A stretch of DNA of 64,000 nucleotides from Bacillus haynesii. Lineage in GTDB: Bacteria > Bacillota > Bacilli > Bacillales > Bacillaceae. This document shows positions 53,522-63,201 of the stretch, one piece after another. Below the pieces are notes generated by a model. The model did not search any database. It saw nothing but the letters and a program-made list of their open reading frames with translations, and was not told where the DNA came from. The DNA lies in assembly GCF_001969855.1 (NCBI RefSeq), contig NZ_MRBL01000001.1, forward strand, positions 1 through 64,000. Reading direction: 5' to 3'. Position numbers and translations under genes: made by a program. Positions within the stretch are counted from its first letter, which is position 1. Every line of letters begins with the position of its first letter.

Positions 53522-54370
53522 TTATCGTTTGATATGGGCTTTTAGCACTTCTAAAATTCCAGCCGTATAGCTGCCTTCTGTCATACGGGAATGGAGCGAC
53601 TTGGCTTCTGCTGTCGCATTCCCCACCAGATAACCATGTCCGGTTTTTTTAAGCATATCCACATCGTTTCCGCTGTCGCCGAAAGCAAATGAATGCTCCC
53701 TCTCTATCGCGAATTTATCCAATATAAAATCCACAATGTACGGTTTGCCTGTCCGCAAGGGGATAAAGTCCACATCATAGCTGTTTTCCGGATCGCCTGC
53801 CAAAGGGTTGCAGCGATTGATATTTACTCCTATTTCATGCTCTCTTGCAAGCTGCCTGATGGCTTCAAGCGCCCTCTTATCTGTGCTCTCATCCGACGAT
53901 CTATAGTAATAGTTGATTTTATAGCGGGAAAAACCATGCTGAGTCTGAGGCACAAGCGCAATCTCATATTTTTTAGAGAGAGTCTGCTTGATTTCTTCGA
54001 CCAGATCATGGGAGAAATTTGATTCTTGCAATCGGGCTTCCCAATCTTTATCAGAGACTTGGCCTTCTTCAGAGAAATAAGTGATGTCAGTGCCAAGATC
54101 ACTGGCGACAAAATGCGGAAGGTATCGAAAGCCTCCCCGCTTCATTTTTGCAAGAACGGATGACAGGCTGCTCCCGGTCACCCAGCCGAGCAAAATCTTG
54201 TGATCAAGATGGTGCGAATGAATAAATGTTTCAAGGTCCATGAGCGCTTTTCTCGATTCGTCGGTGACGCTGTGGGCGAAATATGTCTCATCAAAATCGC
54301 AAAATACGGCGTACTTCGGCTTGTTTACTTGCTGCAAGGTGTGAAAAGAAATTGTTTCATGATACGACAT
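53522..54370 (-). CDS. ntdB: Kanosamine-6-phosphate phosphatase NtdB
   Basis: HAD-family phosphatase of 282 residues. Motif I FCDFDETYF with the nucleophilic Asp, motif II GWVTGSS, and the C-terminal FGDSGNDVDMLKKTGHGYLVGNAT typical of Cof/sucrose-phosphatase-like HADs. The last step of the kanosamine pathway. ATG 54370 (site GGAGG nine bases upstream) overlaps the end of ntdA by 14 bases. Confidence 0.93.
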   Translation of the reverse strand: MSYHETISFHTLQQVNKPKYAVFCDFDETYFAHSVTDESRKALMDLETFIHSHHLDHKILLGWVTGSSLSSVLAKMKRGGFRYLPHFVASDLGTDITYFSEEGQVSDKDWEARLQESNFSHDLVEEIKQTLSKKYEIALVPQTQHGFSRYKINYYYRSSDESTDKRALEAIRQLAREHEIGVNINRCNPLAGDPENSYDVDFIPLRTGKPYIVDFILDKFAIEREHSFAFGDSGNDVDMLKKTGHGYLVGNATAEAKSLHSRMTEGSYTAGILEVLKAHIKR

Positions 54371-55670
54371 CAATTAAGGCCTCCATTACTTTGTCTTGTT
54401 CTTCTACGGTGAGTCCCGGATAGAGAGGAAGCTGAAGCATTTGTTTATGAACTGATTCAGTGACCGGCAGCGATGTGTGCTGATAATTGGCTTTTACAAG
54501 TGGTGTGTTTTGATGATGGGATAATATCGGGTAGTAAATATCTGTTTGGACATTGTGAAATTTAAGCATCATATCTTTGACTTGGTCTCGATTTCCGTTT
54601 AATATTTTAATTGTAAACAAATGCCATGCGTGATCATCGGTCATTTGAGGCAATTTGATCAGACCTCTGTCTTCATACTGCTGCAAATGTGTAATATAAC
54701 GATCTGCTAAATATAAGCGCTTCAGATTATTTAATGAAAGATATTTCATCCTTGCCAGTCCAATAGCGGCTTGCAGATTATCAATCTTAGCGTTAAAGCC
54801 GTAATCAGCCGCCTTTTTATTTTTTTGATTCAGTTCAAAGCCGTGATACATATATTCCATGCATGCGGATGCAAATGATGGATCATCCGTTACAATTGCA
54901 CCGGCTTTTCCGCAAGTGCCGAGATTTTTATACGGATTGAAGCTTAATATGAAGCAAAGGCTGTTTTTTCCCAGATCGGAAACGCCGATCGACTGGCAGG
55001 CGTCTTCAATCATCGGGATGCCGTATTTATCAGCGATTTTTGCAATGGCTTCCATGTCAGGCAGCTTTCCATAAAGGTGTACAGGCAAAATGCATTTCGT
55101 TTTCAAAGTGACGCATGCTTCAATTTCAGAAGGATCCATGCAAAATGTAACAGGGTCAATATCGCAGAAAACCGGAGTGCCTCCAGCTGCAAGCACGGCA
55201 TTTTCCGTTGCAGCAAAGCTGTTTGCAGGCATAATGACTTCATCACCTTGTCCAACACCCGCAGCCTTCAGTGCGACAATCATGGCATCGGTTCCGCTGG
55301 AGGAAGCCATGACATGCTTTTTTCTCAAAAGAGCGGCTATTTCAGCTTCAAATACGCCAACATAAGAACCGCTTGTAAATTGCCCGGTCGGCAGCACGCT
55401 TTTCACCGCATCAATCACGTCTTCTACTTCTTCTTCTGTAATTAGTCGATGAAGCGGCATAAAGTCAACTCTGGAGGGCGGGGAATCCATTCTGTTCAGC
55501 AAATTGGCGGTCATGTCGAATTGGTCCTGCTGCAATGTCTCTTTTAATTTTTGATTGGCCAGTGTGTCGTCTATACGGCATTCACCAGCGAGCTTCCCTT
55601 CCTTCAAATCATTCAGAAGGACAAATAGCTGTTTGCTTGTGCAAGTCATGTTTTCACTTGCGGTTTTCAT
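54357..55670 (-). CDS. ntdA: 3-oxo-glucose-6-phosphate aminotransferase NtdA
   Basis: DegT/DnrJ/EryC1-type PLP aminotransferase of 437 residues that transfers the amino group of glutamate to 3-oxo-glucose-6-phosphate. PLP lysine in SFNPYKNLGTCGKAGAI, substrate-side motif IEDACQS, and ASSSGTDAMIVAL at the cofactor phosphate site. An N-terminal extension of about 75 residues precedes the aminotransferase fold, as in B. subtilis NtdA (441). ATG 55670 follows GGGGTG. First gene of ntdA-B-C-glcP. Confidence 0.94.
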   Translation of the reverse strand: MKTASENMTCTSKQLFVLLNDLKEGKLAGECRIDDTLANQKLKETLQQDQFDMTANLLNRMDSPPSRVDFMPLHRLITEEEVEDVIDAVKSVLPTGQFTSGSYVGVFEAEIAALLRKKHVMASSSGTDAMIVALKAAGVGQGDEVIMPANSFAATENAVLAAGGTPVFCDIDPVTFCMDPSEIEACVTLKTKCILPVHLYGKLPDMEAIAKIADKYGIPMIEDACQSIGVSDLGKNSLCFILSFNPYKNLGTCGKAGAIVTDDPSFASACMEYMYHGFELNQKNKKAADYGFNAKIDNLQAAIGLARMKYLSLNNLKRLYLADRYITHLQQYEDRGLIKLPQMTDDHAWHLFTIKILNGNRDQVKDMMLKFHNVQTDIYYPILSHHQNTPLVKANYQHTSLPVTESVHKQMLQLPLYPGLTVEEQDKVMEALIDVVS

Positions 55671-55732
55671 CAATTTCACCCCATTTTTATTATTTTGGGA
55701 AATTGTCATATTTCATGACATATCTTAAATGG

Positions 55733-55746
55733 TGGAATCGATACCA
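55733..55746. promoter_or_regulatory. Candidate NtdR operator
   Basis: TGGAATCGATACCA has a central CG and six of seven symmetric pairs, as usual for LacI-family operators. It lies in the 106-base gap between divergent ntdA and ntdR. A second, interrupted palindrome (TGTCAT / ATGACA, 55704-55720) sits next to it. Confidence 0.55.
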
Positions 55747-55776
55747 TAACAACTCTTTTTTTCAGGAAGTGACTTT

Positions 55777-56766
55777 ATGCCTACGATTGACGAAATTGCA
55801 AAATTAAGTAATGTGTCAAAAACAACTGTTTCCAGAGTACTGAACGATCATCCCTATGTATCTGAAGAAAAAAGGAAGCGGGTTTTGGAAGTCATCGAAA
55901 AATTGGACTACATCCCGAACACGTCTGCACGAAAGCTCAGATCCAACAAAACGATGTTTCTCGCAGTGTCTGTCCCTCACGCGGACCACCCATTCTTCGC
56001 GCAGCTCATGAAGCATATGTCCGCTGAAGCGCTGAAACACCAATACAAAGTCATTGTGTTTCAGACGTTTTATCAAAAGCAGAATGAACTGAAAGTACTG
56101 GAGCTGCTCAAGAGGAAAGAAGTCGACGGCCTTATGTTATGCAGCCTTGAAAATGAATGGGAAGACATCAAAAAATACGTCAAATACGGTCCCGTAGTCT
56201 TGGCAAATGAATTCCACGCCGAAGCGGACGTGCCGGTGATCTGCTATGACGAATTCGAAGCCGGATATAAAGGAACGGAGCTTTTTATTCAAAAAGGGCA
56301 TCATTTAATGGCCTTTTGCTGTGATACGATACACAGCAAGGCCCAGATTATGAGAAAAGAAGGGTTTCTGAAAGCATTGTCTGATGCAGGTTTATGTTTC
56401 CAGGAGAAGTGGATGTTCAGCCACGCATTTACCATTCATGACGGCTTCCGCATTATGGACCAGATCCACAACATGTCCGAAAAGCCGACCGCCATTTTTA
56501 CGGGAAACGACCAAGTGGCCGCAGGAATTATTAAAAGGGCCCGATACTATCAATATGAAGTGCCAAAGCAGCTTGCAGTGCTTGGATATGACAATCAATC
56601 GATCTGTGAGGTGACCGATCCGGAAATCACGACAATCGATATACCTGTCGAAGAACTGGCTCAAAAAGCCGTATGTGCAATGGTAAACCTTCTGAATGGG
56701 GAAAGCGGCTTACAGAGGGATGTCGTGACACTGTCCCCTACATTAAAAATAAGACAATCTGTTTAG
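55777..56766 (+). CDS. ntdR: LacI-family regulator NtdR
   Basis: Regulator of 329 residues. N-terminal LacI helix-turn-helix TIDEIAKLSNVSKTTVSRVLNDHPYVSEEKRKRVLEVIEKLDYIPN, then a sugar-binding core (about 60-329) with AIFTGNDQVAAGI and LGYDNQSI. Divergent from ntdA. In B. subtilis NtdR activates ntdABC and glcP in answer to the pathway product, which makes the cluster self-inducing; the same is expected here. Confidence 0.92.
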   Translation: MPTIDEIAKLSNVSKTTVSRVLNDHPYVSEEKRKRVLEVIEKLDYIPNTSARKLRSNKTMFLAVSVPHADHPFFAQLMKHMSAEALKHQYKVIVFQTFYQKQNELKVLELLKRKEVDGLMLCSLENEWEDIKKYVKYGPVVLANEFHAEADVPVICYDEFEAGYKGTELFIQKGHHLMAFCCDTIHSKAQIMRKEGFLKALSDAGLCFQEKWMFSHAFTIHDGFRIMDQIHNMSEKPTAIFTGNDQVAAGIIKRARYYQYEVPKQLAVLGYDNQSICEVTDPEITTIDIPVEELAQKAVCAMVNLLNGESGLQRDVVTLSPTLKIRQSV

Positions 56767-56901
56767 GATATTTATTAATCTTGAACTATTTTTTATTTTA
56801 TTCAGATAAAAATTTTGTTAAAAAATAGTAAAGCAGGCCGCCTGAACGGTCAAGGCTGCGGTTCCTATTTTCAAACAAAAAAAGACCGCCGGGAACTAAT
56901 T

Positions 56902-57143
56902 TGAACTGCCCCCCTTTTATTAGACACACTTAACAATTGGAGGTGCAGTTTTCTTATGGCTAAATTTACAGGTGAGGAAAAAATACAAGCGGTTAAAAGG
57001 TATTTTGCGGGGGGTGAAAGGCATACTTCAATCACAAACGGATCAAGATCAAATGAAAAGGCATGAGCCCGGTACAATACCAGAATCATGCCAGTCAAAT
57101 GGCTTCATGAGATTTTATTGTCTAACTTTTTGGGGTCACTTCA
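56902..57143 (+). mobile_element. Internally deleted IS3-family element
   Basis: Element of 242 bp with 25-bp imperfect terminal repeats: TGAACTGCCCCCCTTTTATT... at 56902-56926 and its inverted partner at 57119-57143 (TGAAGTGACCCC... TTAGACA when read inward). Inside are the first codons of an IS3-type orfA (ATG 56956, MAKFTGEEKIQAVKRYFAGG) and the last codons of orfB, containing the typical end motif MSPVQY (from 57063) and a stop at 57110. The whole catalytic part is missing. No clear target duplication. Confidence 0.82.
56956..57066 (+). pseudogene. Remnant of IS3-family orfA
   Basis: 36 codons starting MAKFTGEEKIQAVKRYFAGG behind an AATTGGAGG ribosome binding site, the usual start of an IS3 helix-turn-helix protein. 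The frame then runs into deletion-joined sequence and stops at 57064-57066. Non-functional. Confidence 0.72.
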
Positions 57144-57158
57144 TTTCCGGCGGTTTTT

Positions 57159-58025
57159 TTAACGATGTTGTTCAATTACCGCGCAGACGATGCGGTCTTT
57201 TCCATTAAGATCCTTCTTCACCCGTACGTCAGCATCAGGAAAGAACCGGTGAAACATGTCTTTGACGGCATTCCCCTGATTCCAGCCGATTTCAAACACC
57301 ACCAGTGCCTGATCTGCGATGACAAATGGAATTTCCTTCATGAAACGCTTATAAAACTGCAATCCATCAGCACCGTCCGTCAAAGCCCCGGCGGGTTCAT
57401 GAAGACGGACGACATCTGACAGCGTCTTCATGTCTTCCTCAGATATATAAGGTGGATTCGATACGATGACATCAGCTTTCTTCTGTCGCGTGATAAGCGG
57501 CTCAAGCAAATCGCCGCCGATGAAATCCACTTTCGCCCCAAGCCGGTCAGCGTTGTGTCTTGCCGTACTTAAAGCTTGTTCCGAAATATCCGTCGCCGTA
57601 ACGGAAAAACGCGGGCTCTCAAGCGCAAGGGTCACCGCAATCGCCCCGCTTCCTGTACCGACATCGACGGCTTTAAGACGATCTATTCCGGGAAAAACTC
57701 TTTCCGCTTCGGAAAGGGCCGCTTCAATGACTTCCTCTGTTTCAGGACGCGGAATCAGAACGTGTTCATTTACCGAAAATTCCCGTCCGTAGAAGGACTC
57801 TTTTCCGGTGATATATTGAACAGGCACTCCTTGATGATGAAGCTCGACAGATTTTTTAAACCTCGAAAAATCAGACTCTGATATGACATCATGGAAGCTT
57901 GCCAACAGTTTGCTGCGGTCGATGTTCAGCTGATCGGCGAGCAAAATTTCCGAGGCATTTCGGTCCCTTCCCGCTTCAGTCAAATAAGAAGAAGCCCACT
58001 TAAGGGCTTCAAAAACTGTTTTCAT
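57159..58025 (-). CDS. prmC: Release factor glutamine methyltransferase PrmC
   Basis: SAM-dependent enzyme of 288 residues that N5-methylates the Gln of the GGQ motif in release factors. SAM loop VDVGTGSGAIAVTLA and the substrate-glutamine motif NPPYIS are intact; the N-terminal helical domain binds the release factor. It follows its substrate gene prfA by one base, as in most bacteria. The stop codon lies at the edge of an IS-disrupted terminator. Confidence 0.95.
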   Translation of the reverse strand: MKTVFEALKWASSYLTEAGRDRNASEILLADQLNIDRSKLLASFHDVISESDFSRFKKSVELHHQGVPVQYITGKESFYGREFSVNEHVLIPRPETEEVIEAALSEAERVFPGIDRLKAVDVGTGSGAIAVTLALESPRFSVTATDISEQALSTARHNADRLGAKVDFIGGDLLEPLITRQKKADVIVSNPPYISEEDMKTLSDVVRLHEPAGALTDGADGLQFYKRFMKEIPFVIADQALVVFEIGWNQGNAVKDMFHRFFPDADVRVKKDLNGKDRIVCAVIEQHR

Positions 58026-58026
58026 C

Positions 58027-59097
58027 TCAGCTCTCCGCCTCTTGCAGCTTGCTTGCCTGGTCTTCTACGATCAGCGCGTCGATGACTTCGTCAAGCTTGC
58101 CTTCAAGGATCTGGTCGAGCTTTTGGATCGTCAAGCCGATCCGGTGATCGGTGACGCGGTTTTGCGGAAAGTTATACGTACGGATGCGCTCAGAACGGTC
58201 CCCTGTTCCGACTGCGGATTTCCGGTTTTGATCATATTCAGCCTGAGCTTCCTGCTGAAATTTATCGTAAATTCGCGCACGCAGAACCTTCATCGCTTTT
58301 TCTTTGTTTTTGATCTGAGATTTTTCATCCTGGCAAGACACGACAACACCTGTCGGAAGGTGAGTCAGACGGACGGCTGACATCGTCGTATTGACGCTTT
58401 GCCCTCCCGGACCGCTCGAAGCGAAGGTGTCGACGCGAATGTCTTTTTCATGAATGTCGACTTCTACCTCTTCAGCCTCAGGCAGGCAGGCTACCGTTGC
58501 CGTGGATGTATGGATGCGCCCGCCGGATTCGGTCTCTGGAACGCGCTGTACGCGGTGTGCGCCGTTCTCATACTTCAGCCTTGAATATGCGCCGCTTCCA
58601 TTGATCATAAAAATGATCTCTTTATATCCGCCTGTACCTGTCGTATTCGCTTCCATCACTTCTGTTTTCCAGCCTTGGAGCTCTGCGTAGCGGCTGTACA
58701 TACGGTAAAGGTTGCCCGCAAACAAAGCGGCCTCTTCTCCGCCCGCTGCGCCGCGGATTTCCATGATAACGTTTTTGTCATCATTCGGATCTTTCGGGAT
58801 CAGCAATACCTTCAGCTGATCTGTGAGCGACTCGATTTCTTCCTGCAGTTCGGAAATCTCCTCTTTGACCATCTCGCGCATGTCGGCGTCAAGCTTTTCT
58901 TCAAGCATCGCTTTTGCATCGCTCAGCTGTTCCGACGCGCTCCGATAACGTCTGTATGCTTCAACTGTTTCCTGTAAATCAGATTGTTCTTTCGAATATT
59001 CTCTAAGCTTCTTCGGATCGTTGACAACTTCCGGATCGCTTAATAGCTCATTTAATTTTTCGTACCGGTCCTCTATCGATTTTAAACGGTCTAACAC
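58027..59097 (-). CDS. prfA: Peptide chain release factor 1
   Basis: RF1 of 356 residues, recognising UAA and UAG. Catalytic GGQ in [20 protein letters not shown]; anticodon-like element in the domain 2 region around residue 185 ([20 protein letters not shown]). GTG 59097 with AGAGG eight bases upstream gives the same length as B. subtilis; the GTG at 59106 is part of that ribosome binding site. Good sigma-A promoter at 59133-59161. Confidence 0.97.
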   Translation of the reverse strand: MLDRLKSIEDRYEKLNELLSDPEVVNDPKKLREYSKEQSDLQETVEAYRRYRSASEQLSDAKAMLEEKLDADMREMVKEEISELQEEIESLTDQLKVLLIPKDPNDDKNVIMEIRGAAGGEEAALFAGNLYRMYSRYAELQGWKTEVMEANTTGTGGYKEIIFMINGSGAYSRLKYENGAHRVQRVPETESGGRIHTSTATVACLPEAEEVEVDIHEKDIRVDTFASSGPGGQSVNTTMSAVRLTHLPTGVVVSCQDEKSQIKNKEKAMKVLRARIYDKFQQEAQAEYDQNRKSAVGTGDRSERIRTYNFPQNRVTDHRIGLTIQKLDQILEGKLDEVIDALIVEDQASKLQEAES

Positions 59098-59132
59098 GCT
59101 ATTCACCTCTGTTTGCTGTGCGTAACATTCTA

Positions 59133-59161
59133 ATTATAGTATAGGGACTCTTCCCCGTCAA
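59133..59161 (-). promoter_or_regulatory. Sigma-A promoter of prfA-prmC
   Basis: On the minus strand TTGACG (59156-59161), 17 bases, TATAAT (59133-59138). Confidence 0.82.
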
Positions 59162-59232
59162 AACAACTTCGCCGTTATCGGCAGCAGCCGCGTCTTTTTG
59201 CTATACTTTTAAGAAAAAAGGAGCTTGACTCA

Positions 59233-59616
59233 ATGCTGGAATCGATTCATCACATTGCCATTATATGCTCGGATTACGAAGCATCCAAAACATTCTATGT
59301 CGACAAGCTCGGACTTGAGATTCTGAGCGAAACGTACAGAAAGGACCGGGATTCATATAAACTGGATCTCTCATTAAACGGCCGCTATGTCATCGAGCTG
59401 TTTTCTTTTCCAGAGCCCCCCGAGCGCCTTACCAGACCAGAAGCTGCCGGACTCCGCCATTTGGCTTTCACAGTGGCTGATCTTGATCAGACCGTCAAGG
59501 AGCTCAAGCAAAAAGGCATCACTGCTGAACCGATTCGCACCGATCCCGGAACAAGCAAGCGCTATACGTTCTTCTCTGACCCGGACGGCCTGCCTTTAGA
59601 GCTTTACGAGGCATAG
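59233..59616 (+). CDS. ywkD: Glyoxalase/VOC-family protein YwkD
   Basis: Protein of 127 residues made of two VOC beta-alpha-beta-beta-beta units. Likely metal ligands: His near the start (IHHIAIICSDYEASKTFY), Glu in RYVIELFSF, His in LRHLAFTVADLD and Glu in LPLELYEA, the glyoxalase I pattern. The product may be a lactoylglutathione-lyase-like enzyme, but the substrate is unproven. ATG with AAAAGGAG upstream. Confidence 0.88.
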   Translation: MLESIHHIAIICSDYEASKTFYVDKLGLEILSETYRKDRDSYKLDLSLNGRYVIELFSFPEPPERLTRPEAAGLRHLAFTVADLDQTVKELKQKGITAEPIRTDPGTSKRYTFFSDPDGLPLELYEA

Positions 59617-59752
59617 CAACGCCCTGCACCGTCTGTGGAAAAACCGCTTTCTTTGCCGAATCCCTTCTTCTTTTGTCTAACAGGAAGGAAGCTTTTCATT
59701 CAGGTCGAATACCCTTTTTAATGAACAGTAACAGGTTAAAAGGAGGTATCAT

Positions 59753-60313
59753 ATGAATACTGCCGATGCGGCAAATGAACTCGGGGTGTCAACCAAAACG
59801 GTGCAGCGCTGGGTCAAGCAGCTGCAACTACCCGCTTCCCGAAATGAGCTTGGCCACTATTTTTTCACGGAAGACGATATCGCCATTTTAAAAGAAGTAA
59901 AAGAACAGTTGAAAAATGGGACGCCTATGCAGGATGTCACGGTCAAACGCCCGAAAAAAACCTTCTTCATCAAGAAAAACGAAATGATTCAAACGAAAGA
60001 GCCTGCACCGCAAATGAATGAGCGGCTCGAAGAAAGACTGCAGCGTTTTTTAGAGCATGAACAGCTTGAACGCGAGCTGCTCCAAAAGAAAATCGCCGAG
60101 CTAGAGAGAAAACTGGAACAAAAAGCTGACGATGTCGTCTCCTATCAGCTTCTGCAGCAAAGACGCGAACTAGAAGAAGAACGGCAACAGATCAAACATC
60201 TCGAACAGAAAATCAGCGAATTGGAAAGCATGAACCGCCAGGAAAAAGATACAGCCGGCAGAAGAGAAGAAAAAAAACCGAAAAGCAAATTGAAATCGAT
60301 CTTCTCTTTTTAA
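59753..60313 (+). CDS. racA: Chromosome-anchoring protein RacA
   Basis: Sporulation protein of 186 residues that binds centromere-like sites and DivIVA to fix origins at the cell poles. N-terminal MerR-like helix-turn-helix (NTADAANELGVSTKTVQRWVKQLQLP), a basic linker, then a long coiled coil (about 85-165) and a lysine-rich tail. Site AAAAGGAGG precedes the ATG. Sequences like the sigma-H elements AGGAAG and GTCGAAT occur at about 59682-59710, but their spacing is off. Confidence 0.92.
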   Translation: MNTADAANELGVSTKTVQRWVKQLQLPASRNELGHYFFTEDDIAILKEVKEQLKNGTPMQDVTVKRPKKTFFIKKNEMIQTKEPAPQMNERLEERLQRFLEHEQLERELLQKKIAELERKLEQKADDVVSYQLLQQRRELEEERQQIKHLEQKISELESMNRQEKDTAGRREEKKPKSKLKSIFSF

Positions 60314-60318
60314 AGCGC

Positions 60319-60362
60319 AAAAAAGCTTGCAAGGCCATAAAACGGCTTCTTGCAAGCTTTTT
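60319..60362. terminator. Bidirectional terminator racA / ywkB
   Basis: AAAAAGCTTGCAAG / CTTGCAAGCTTTTT hairpin between convergent genes ending at 60313 and 60365. Confidence 0.9.
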
Positions 60363-60364
60363 CC

Positions 60365-61321
60365 TTATGCTGTAATGGCAATTAATATCGGCAGTGAAAT
60401 AATCGACAGCACCGCGCTGATCACAAACGCGGAGGCCGTTTCCGCTTCCTGGCTTTCAAAGTTTGTAGCAATCATGGCCGCCACAGCAGAACCAGGGAAT
60501 GCCACAAGCAGAACCGCTTTTGTCATGTCAGCGGAAGAAAGGCCGACGACAATCGCGATCACAAACATTAAAGCAGGTTGAGCAGCGACTTTTAATAAAG
60601 CGATGCTCAAAGCAGGCATACTGAATTTGATTTTGCGGATTCCGACAGTCACCCCGACTGCGAAAAGGGCGATACCTGAAGTCGTATTCCCGAGCATATC
60701 AAGCATTTTCTGCGGCAATTCAGGAATTTGCAGACCGAATAATACAAGAATGATACTTGCAAGCGGTGCAAAAGCGAGCGGTTCAGACAAACCGTGTAAA
60801 ATTGATTTTCCTGTTACCTTCCAAATACTTTCAGTCGTTTCCGTTTGTTTTTTAGAAGAACGGCCGACGGTTCCGACGATGATCGCAAGCGGATCAAGCA
60901 TCGCATTCACGACAATTCCCGTAATCGCGATCGGAATCGCAACTTCCTGCATGCCGAACAGGCTGCCCAATACCGGAATTCCCATAAAGGCGAATGTCGG
61001 CTGAGCTGAGTTCAATGAGAACATTGAAGCATCTGTTAAATCGTACTTAAATAAAAATCGTAAAAGAAGCAAAATAATAACGTAAAATCCAACGATACCG
61101 ATTACCAGTGAAATCATCAGCGGAATCTGGCTGTAAAACTTATCTTTTGGCGTTGACAAAATGCTTGAAACAAAGTGGGCCGGAAGCGCGTATTTCGTAA
61201 CGAGCGTGCTTACCCCTTTTGCAGATTTAGCATCATAGCTTCCAAAGTGACCCGCGAACCATCCCAGCGCAATAACAAAAAATATTGGCGCAAGGAGGAT
61301 TAAAATATTTAAAAAGTCCAA
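60365..61321 (-). CDS. ywkB: Auxin-efflux-carrier-family transporter YwkB
   Basis: Membrane protein of 318 residues with about ten segments in two homologous halves, of the AEC family that includes bacterial malate permeases (MleP). [28 protein letters not shown] and [18 protein letters not shown] are typical. Start is TTG 61321 with GAGGAGG. Its position behind maeA (malic enzyme), same strand, suggests malate or another dicarboxylate, by inference. Confidence 0.88.
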   Translation of the reverse strand: MDFLNILILLAPIFFVIALGWFAGHFGSYDAKSAKGVSTLVTKYALPAHFVSSILSTPKDKFYSQIPLMISLVIGIVGFYVIILLLLRFLFKYDLTDASMFSLNSAQPTFAFMGIPVLGSLFGMQEVAIPIAITGIVVNAMLDPLAIIVGTVGRSSKKQTETTESIWKVTGKSILHGLSEPLAFAPLASIILVLFGLQIPELPQKMLDMLGNTTSGIALFAVGVTVGIRKIKFSMPALSIALLKVAAQPALMFVIAIVVGLSSADMTKAVLLVAFPGSAVAAMIATNFESQEAETASAFVISAVLSIISLPILIAITA

Positions 61322-61342
61322 GACTGTTTCCTCCTCTATGTT

Positions 61343-61464
61343 GTCCCTTTCAGGGACGAATTAACGGCGGCTGATAAATGCGGTCGCCCTGTTACACAGC
61401 CGCCGATCCCATTTTTCATCTTTGATTGGTGCAGCCCGGTGAAAAACTCCCGCACCCGGGCTGC
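61343..61464 (-). repeat. Three inverted repeats between maeA and ywkB
   Basis: GTCCCT-TTC-AGGGAC (61343-61357), GGCGGCTG / CAGCCGCC (61366-61373 and 61397-61404), and GCAGCCCGG / CCGGGCTGC (61431-61464). None is followed by a good T run on the minus strand; the third has one on the plus strand. Confidence 0.6.
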
Positions 61465-61497
61465 CGTTTCTTTTTATCGTTTCCTCAGTACTGAATA

Positions 61498-63201
61498 TTA
61501 GTCGCGTTTTGCAACAATTGTTTGATATTCCGGACGCCACATGGCTTCGCGAACCGCCTTTTCGACATCTTCAGGCTGAACTTGGGCCACGCCGTCTTTA
61601 ATGGCAGCTTTCACAACGTCGATTGCCACTTGAACGGATACGTCTTGCAGGTCGTCAATTTTCGGCAGAAGGCCTGCACCCGGTTTTTCATGGTCAACCA
61701 TGTTCGCGACCGCGTTTGCAGATGCGGCAAACATGCCGTTTGTGATGACCTTCGCTTTCGCAACGATTGTTCCCAGACCTAATCCAGGGAATACGAAAGC
61801 ATTATTGGATTGTCCAATTTCGTGTTTCACGCCATTGTACTCAACAGCTTCAAACGGGCTTCCCGTCGCCACAAGCGCTTTTCCGTCCGTCCATTTGAAC
61901 AAGTCTTCAGGAACAGCTTCAGCCAGATGTGTCGGATTGGACATCGGCAGAATCACAGGACGCTCAGTATGAGCCGCCATCTCTTTGATGATTTCTTCAG
62001 TGAAGGCGCCGGCAACACCTGATGTACCAATCAGGATGGTAGGCTTCACCTGACGGATGACTTCCTCAAAGGAAATCTCTCCCTTTTCATTGCATTTCCA
62101 ATCTTTCACTTCTTGCGTATCGCGCAAATACGGTTCTTGGAAATCCAAAATTTGATCCATGCCTGTCGTTAATAATCCTCTGTAGTCGACTGTCCAGAAT
62201 GCACGGCTGGCTTCTTCTTCTGAAAGCCCTTCAAGCACCATAGTGTCGCGGATTTGGTCAGCGATTCCGATACCCGCAGAACCAGGTCCGAAGATGACGA
62301 CACGGTGGTCTTTCAAAGACGTTCCTGTCTTTTTGACAGCTGCTAAAATCGCTGCCAGCGTGATGGCCCCTGTTCCTTGGATATCATCATTAAATGTTGA
62401 AATTTTATGGTTATATTTACTCATAATGTTGCGGGCATTTTTATTCCCAAAATCTTCCCAGTGAAGAAGCGCATTAGGGAAAAACTTCAATGCTGTTTCG
62501 ACATAAGCGTCGATAAATTGTTCGTAGCGCTCGCCTTCTACACGCGAATGACGGTTTCCGATATAAAGCGGATCGTTTAGCAGTTTTTCATTATTCGTTC
62601 CGACATCCAGTACGACCGGGATGACGCGGCTCGGATCGATTCCCGCTGCCGCCGTATATACTGCAAGCTTACCAATCGCGATGTTGATGCCTCCGACGCC
62701 CCAGTCGCCGATGCCCAAGATGCTTTCGGAATCGGTAGCAACGATCAAATCGATGTCATCAGCAGATGCCTGCAGGTTTTTAAATGCCGTTTCGATTCCG
62801 TCCATATCATCGATTGACAAGTAAACGCCGTGCGGTCTGCGGTATTCGTGGCTGTATTCCTGAATCGCTTCACCGACAGTTGGCGTATAGACAACCGGAA
62901 GCATTTCACGCAGATGGTTTTGCAATAATTTATAGAAAAGCACTTCGTTTCTGTTTTGCAGATCGTTCAAATATACGTTTTGACGAAGTCTGTCAGGTTG
63001 ACGGGAAAATTGTTCATAAGCCCGTTCTGCCTGCTGATCAAGGCTGAGAACAGTCGGCGGCAGAAGCCCTTCCAGACCGAGGTTCTTTCTTTCTTCAAGC
63101 GAAAATGCAACACCTTTATTAAGCGTTGGAATGGAAAGAACGTCTTTTCCCCGCAAAGAAGTCTCCAAATATCCTTCCTTCGTTCTTCTCATGTTGTTCA
63201 C
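61498..63201 (-). CDS. maeA: NAD-dependent malic enzyme
   Basis: Oxidatively decarboxylates malate to pyruvate. About 567 residues; catalytic Tyr in [11 protein letters not shown], metal and substrate region in [12 protein letters not shown], Rossmann loop [10 protein letters not shown]-terminal VFPGLGLG. B. subtilis YwkA/MaeA is the counterpart, induced by malate through the MalK/MalR (YufL/YufM) system. GTG 63201 ([10 protein letters not shown]) is chosen because AGAAGG lies eight bases upstream; ATG 63192 is too far from it, and the frame to 63330 covers the leader. Confidence 0.92.
   Translation of the reverse strand: MNNMRRTKEGYLETSLRGKDVLSIPTLNKGVAFSLEERKNLGLEGLLPPTVLSLDQQAERAYEQFSRQPDRLRQNVYLNDLQNRNEVLFYKLLQNHLREMLPVVYTPTVGEAIQEYSHEYRRPHGVYLSIDDMDGIETAFKNLQASADDIDLIVATDSESILGIGDWGVGGINIAIGKLAVYTAAAGIDPSRVIPVVLDVGTNNEKLLNDPLYIGNRHSRVEGERYEQFIDAYVETALKFFPNALLHWEDFGNKNARNIMSKYNHKISTFNDDIQGTGAITLAAILAAVKKTGTSLKDHRVVIFGPGSAGIGIADQIRDTMVLEGLSEEEASRAFWTVDYRGLLTTGMDQILDFQEPYLRDTQEVKDWKCNEKGEISFEEVIRQVKPTILIGTSGVAGAFTEEIIKEMAAHTERPVILPMSNPTHLAEAVPEDLFKWTDGKALVATGSPFEAVEYNGVKHEIGQSNNAFVFPGLGLGTIVAKAKVITNGMFAASANAVANMVDHEKPGAGLLPKIDDLQDVSVQVAIDVVKAAIKDGVAQVQPEDVEKAVREAMWRPEYQTIVAKRD

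Larger units (their letters stand above)
56877..57160 (-). terminator. prmC terminator split by the IS relic
   Basis: The arm AGACCGCCGG with A run (56877-56892) and its complement CCGGCGGTTTTTTT (57147-57160) form a Rho-independent terminator once the 242-bp element between them is removed. The arms are now about 250 bases apart. Confidence 0.68.

Noticed and set aside
59680-59712. Sigma-H promoter for racA
   Set aside because: Elements AGGAAG and GTCGAAT are there, but the spacing is about three bases too long for the usual consensus.
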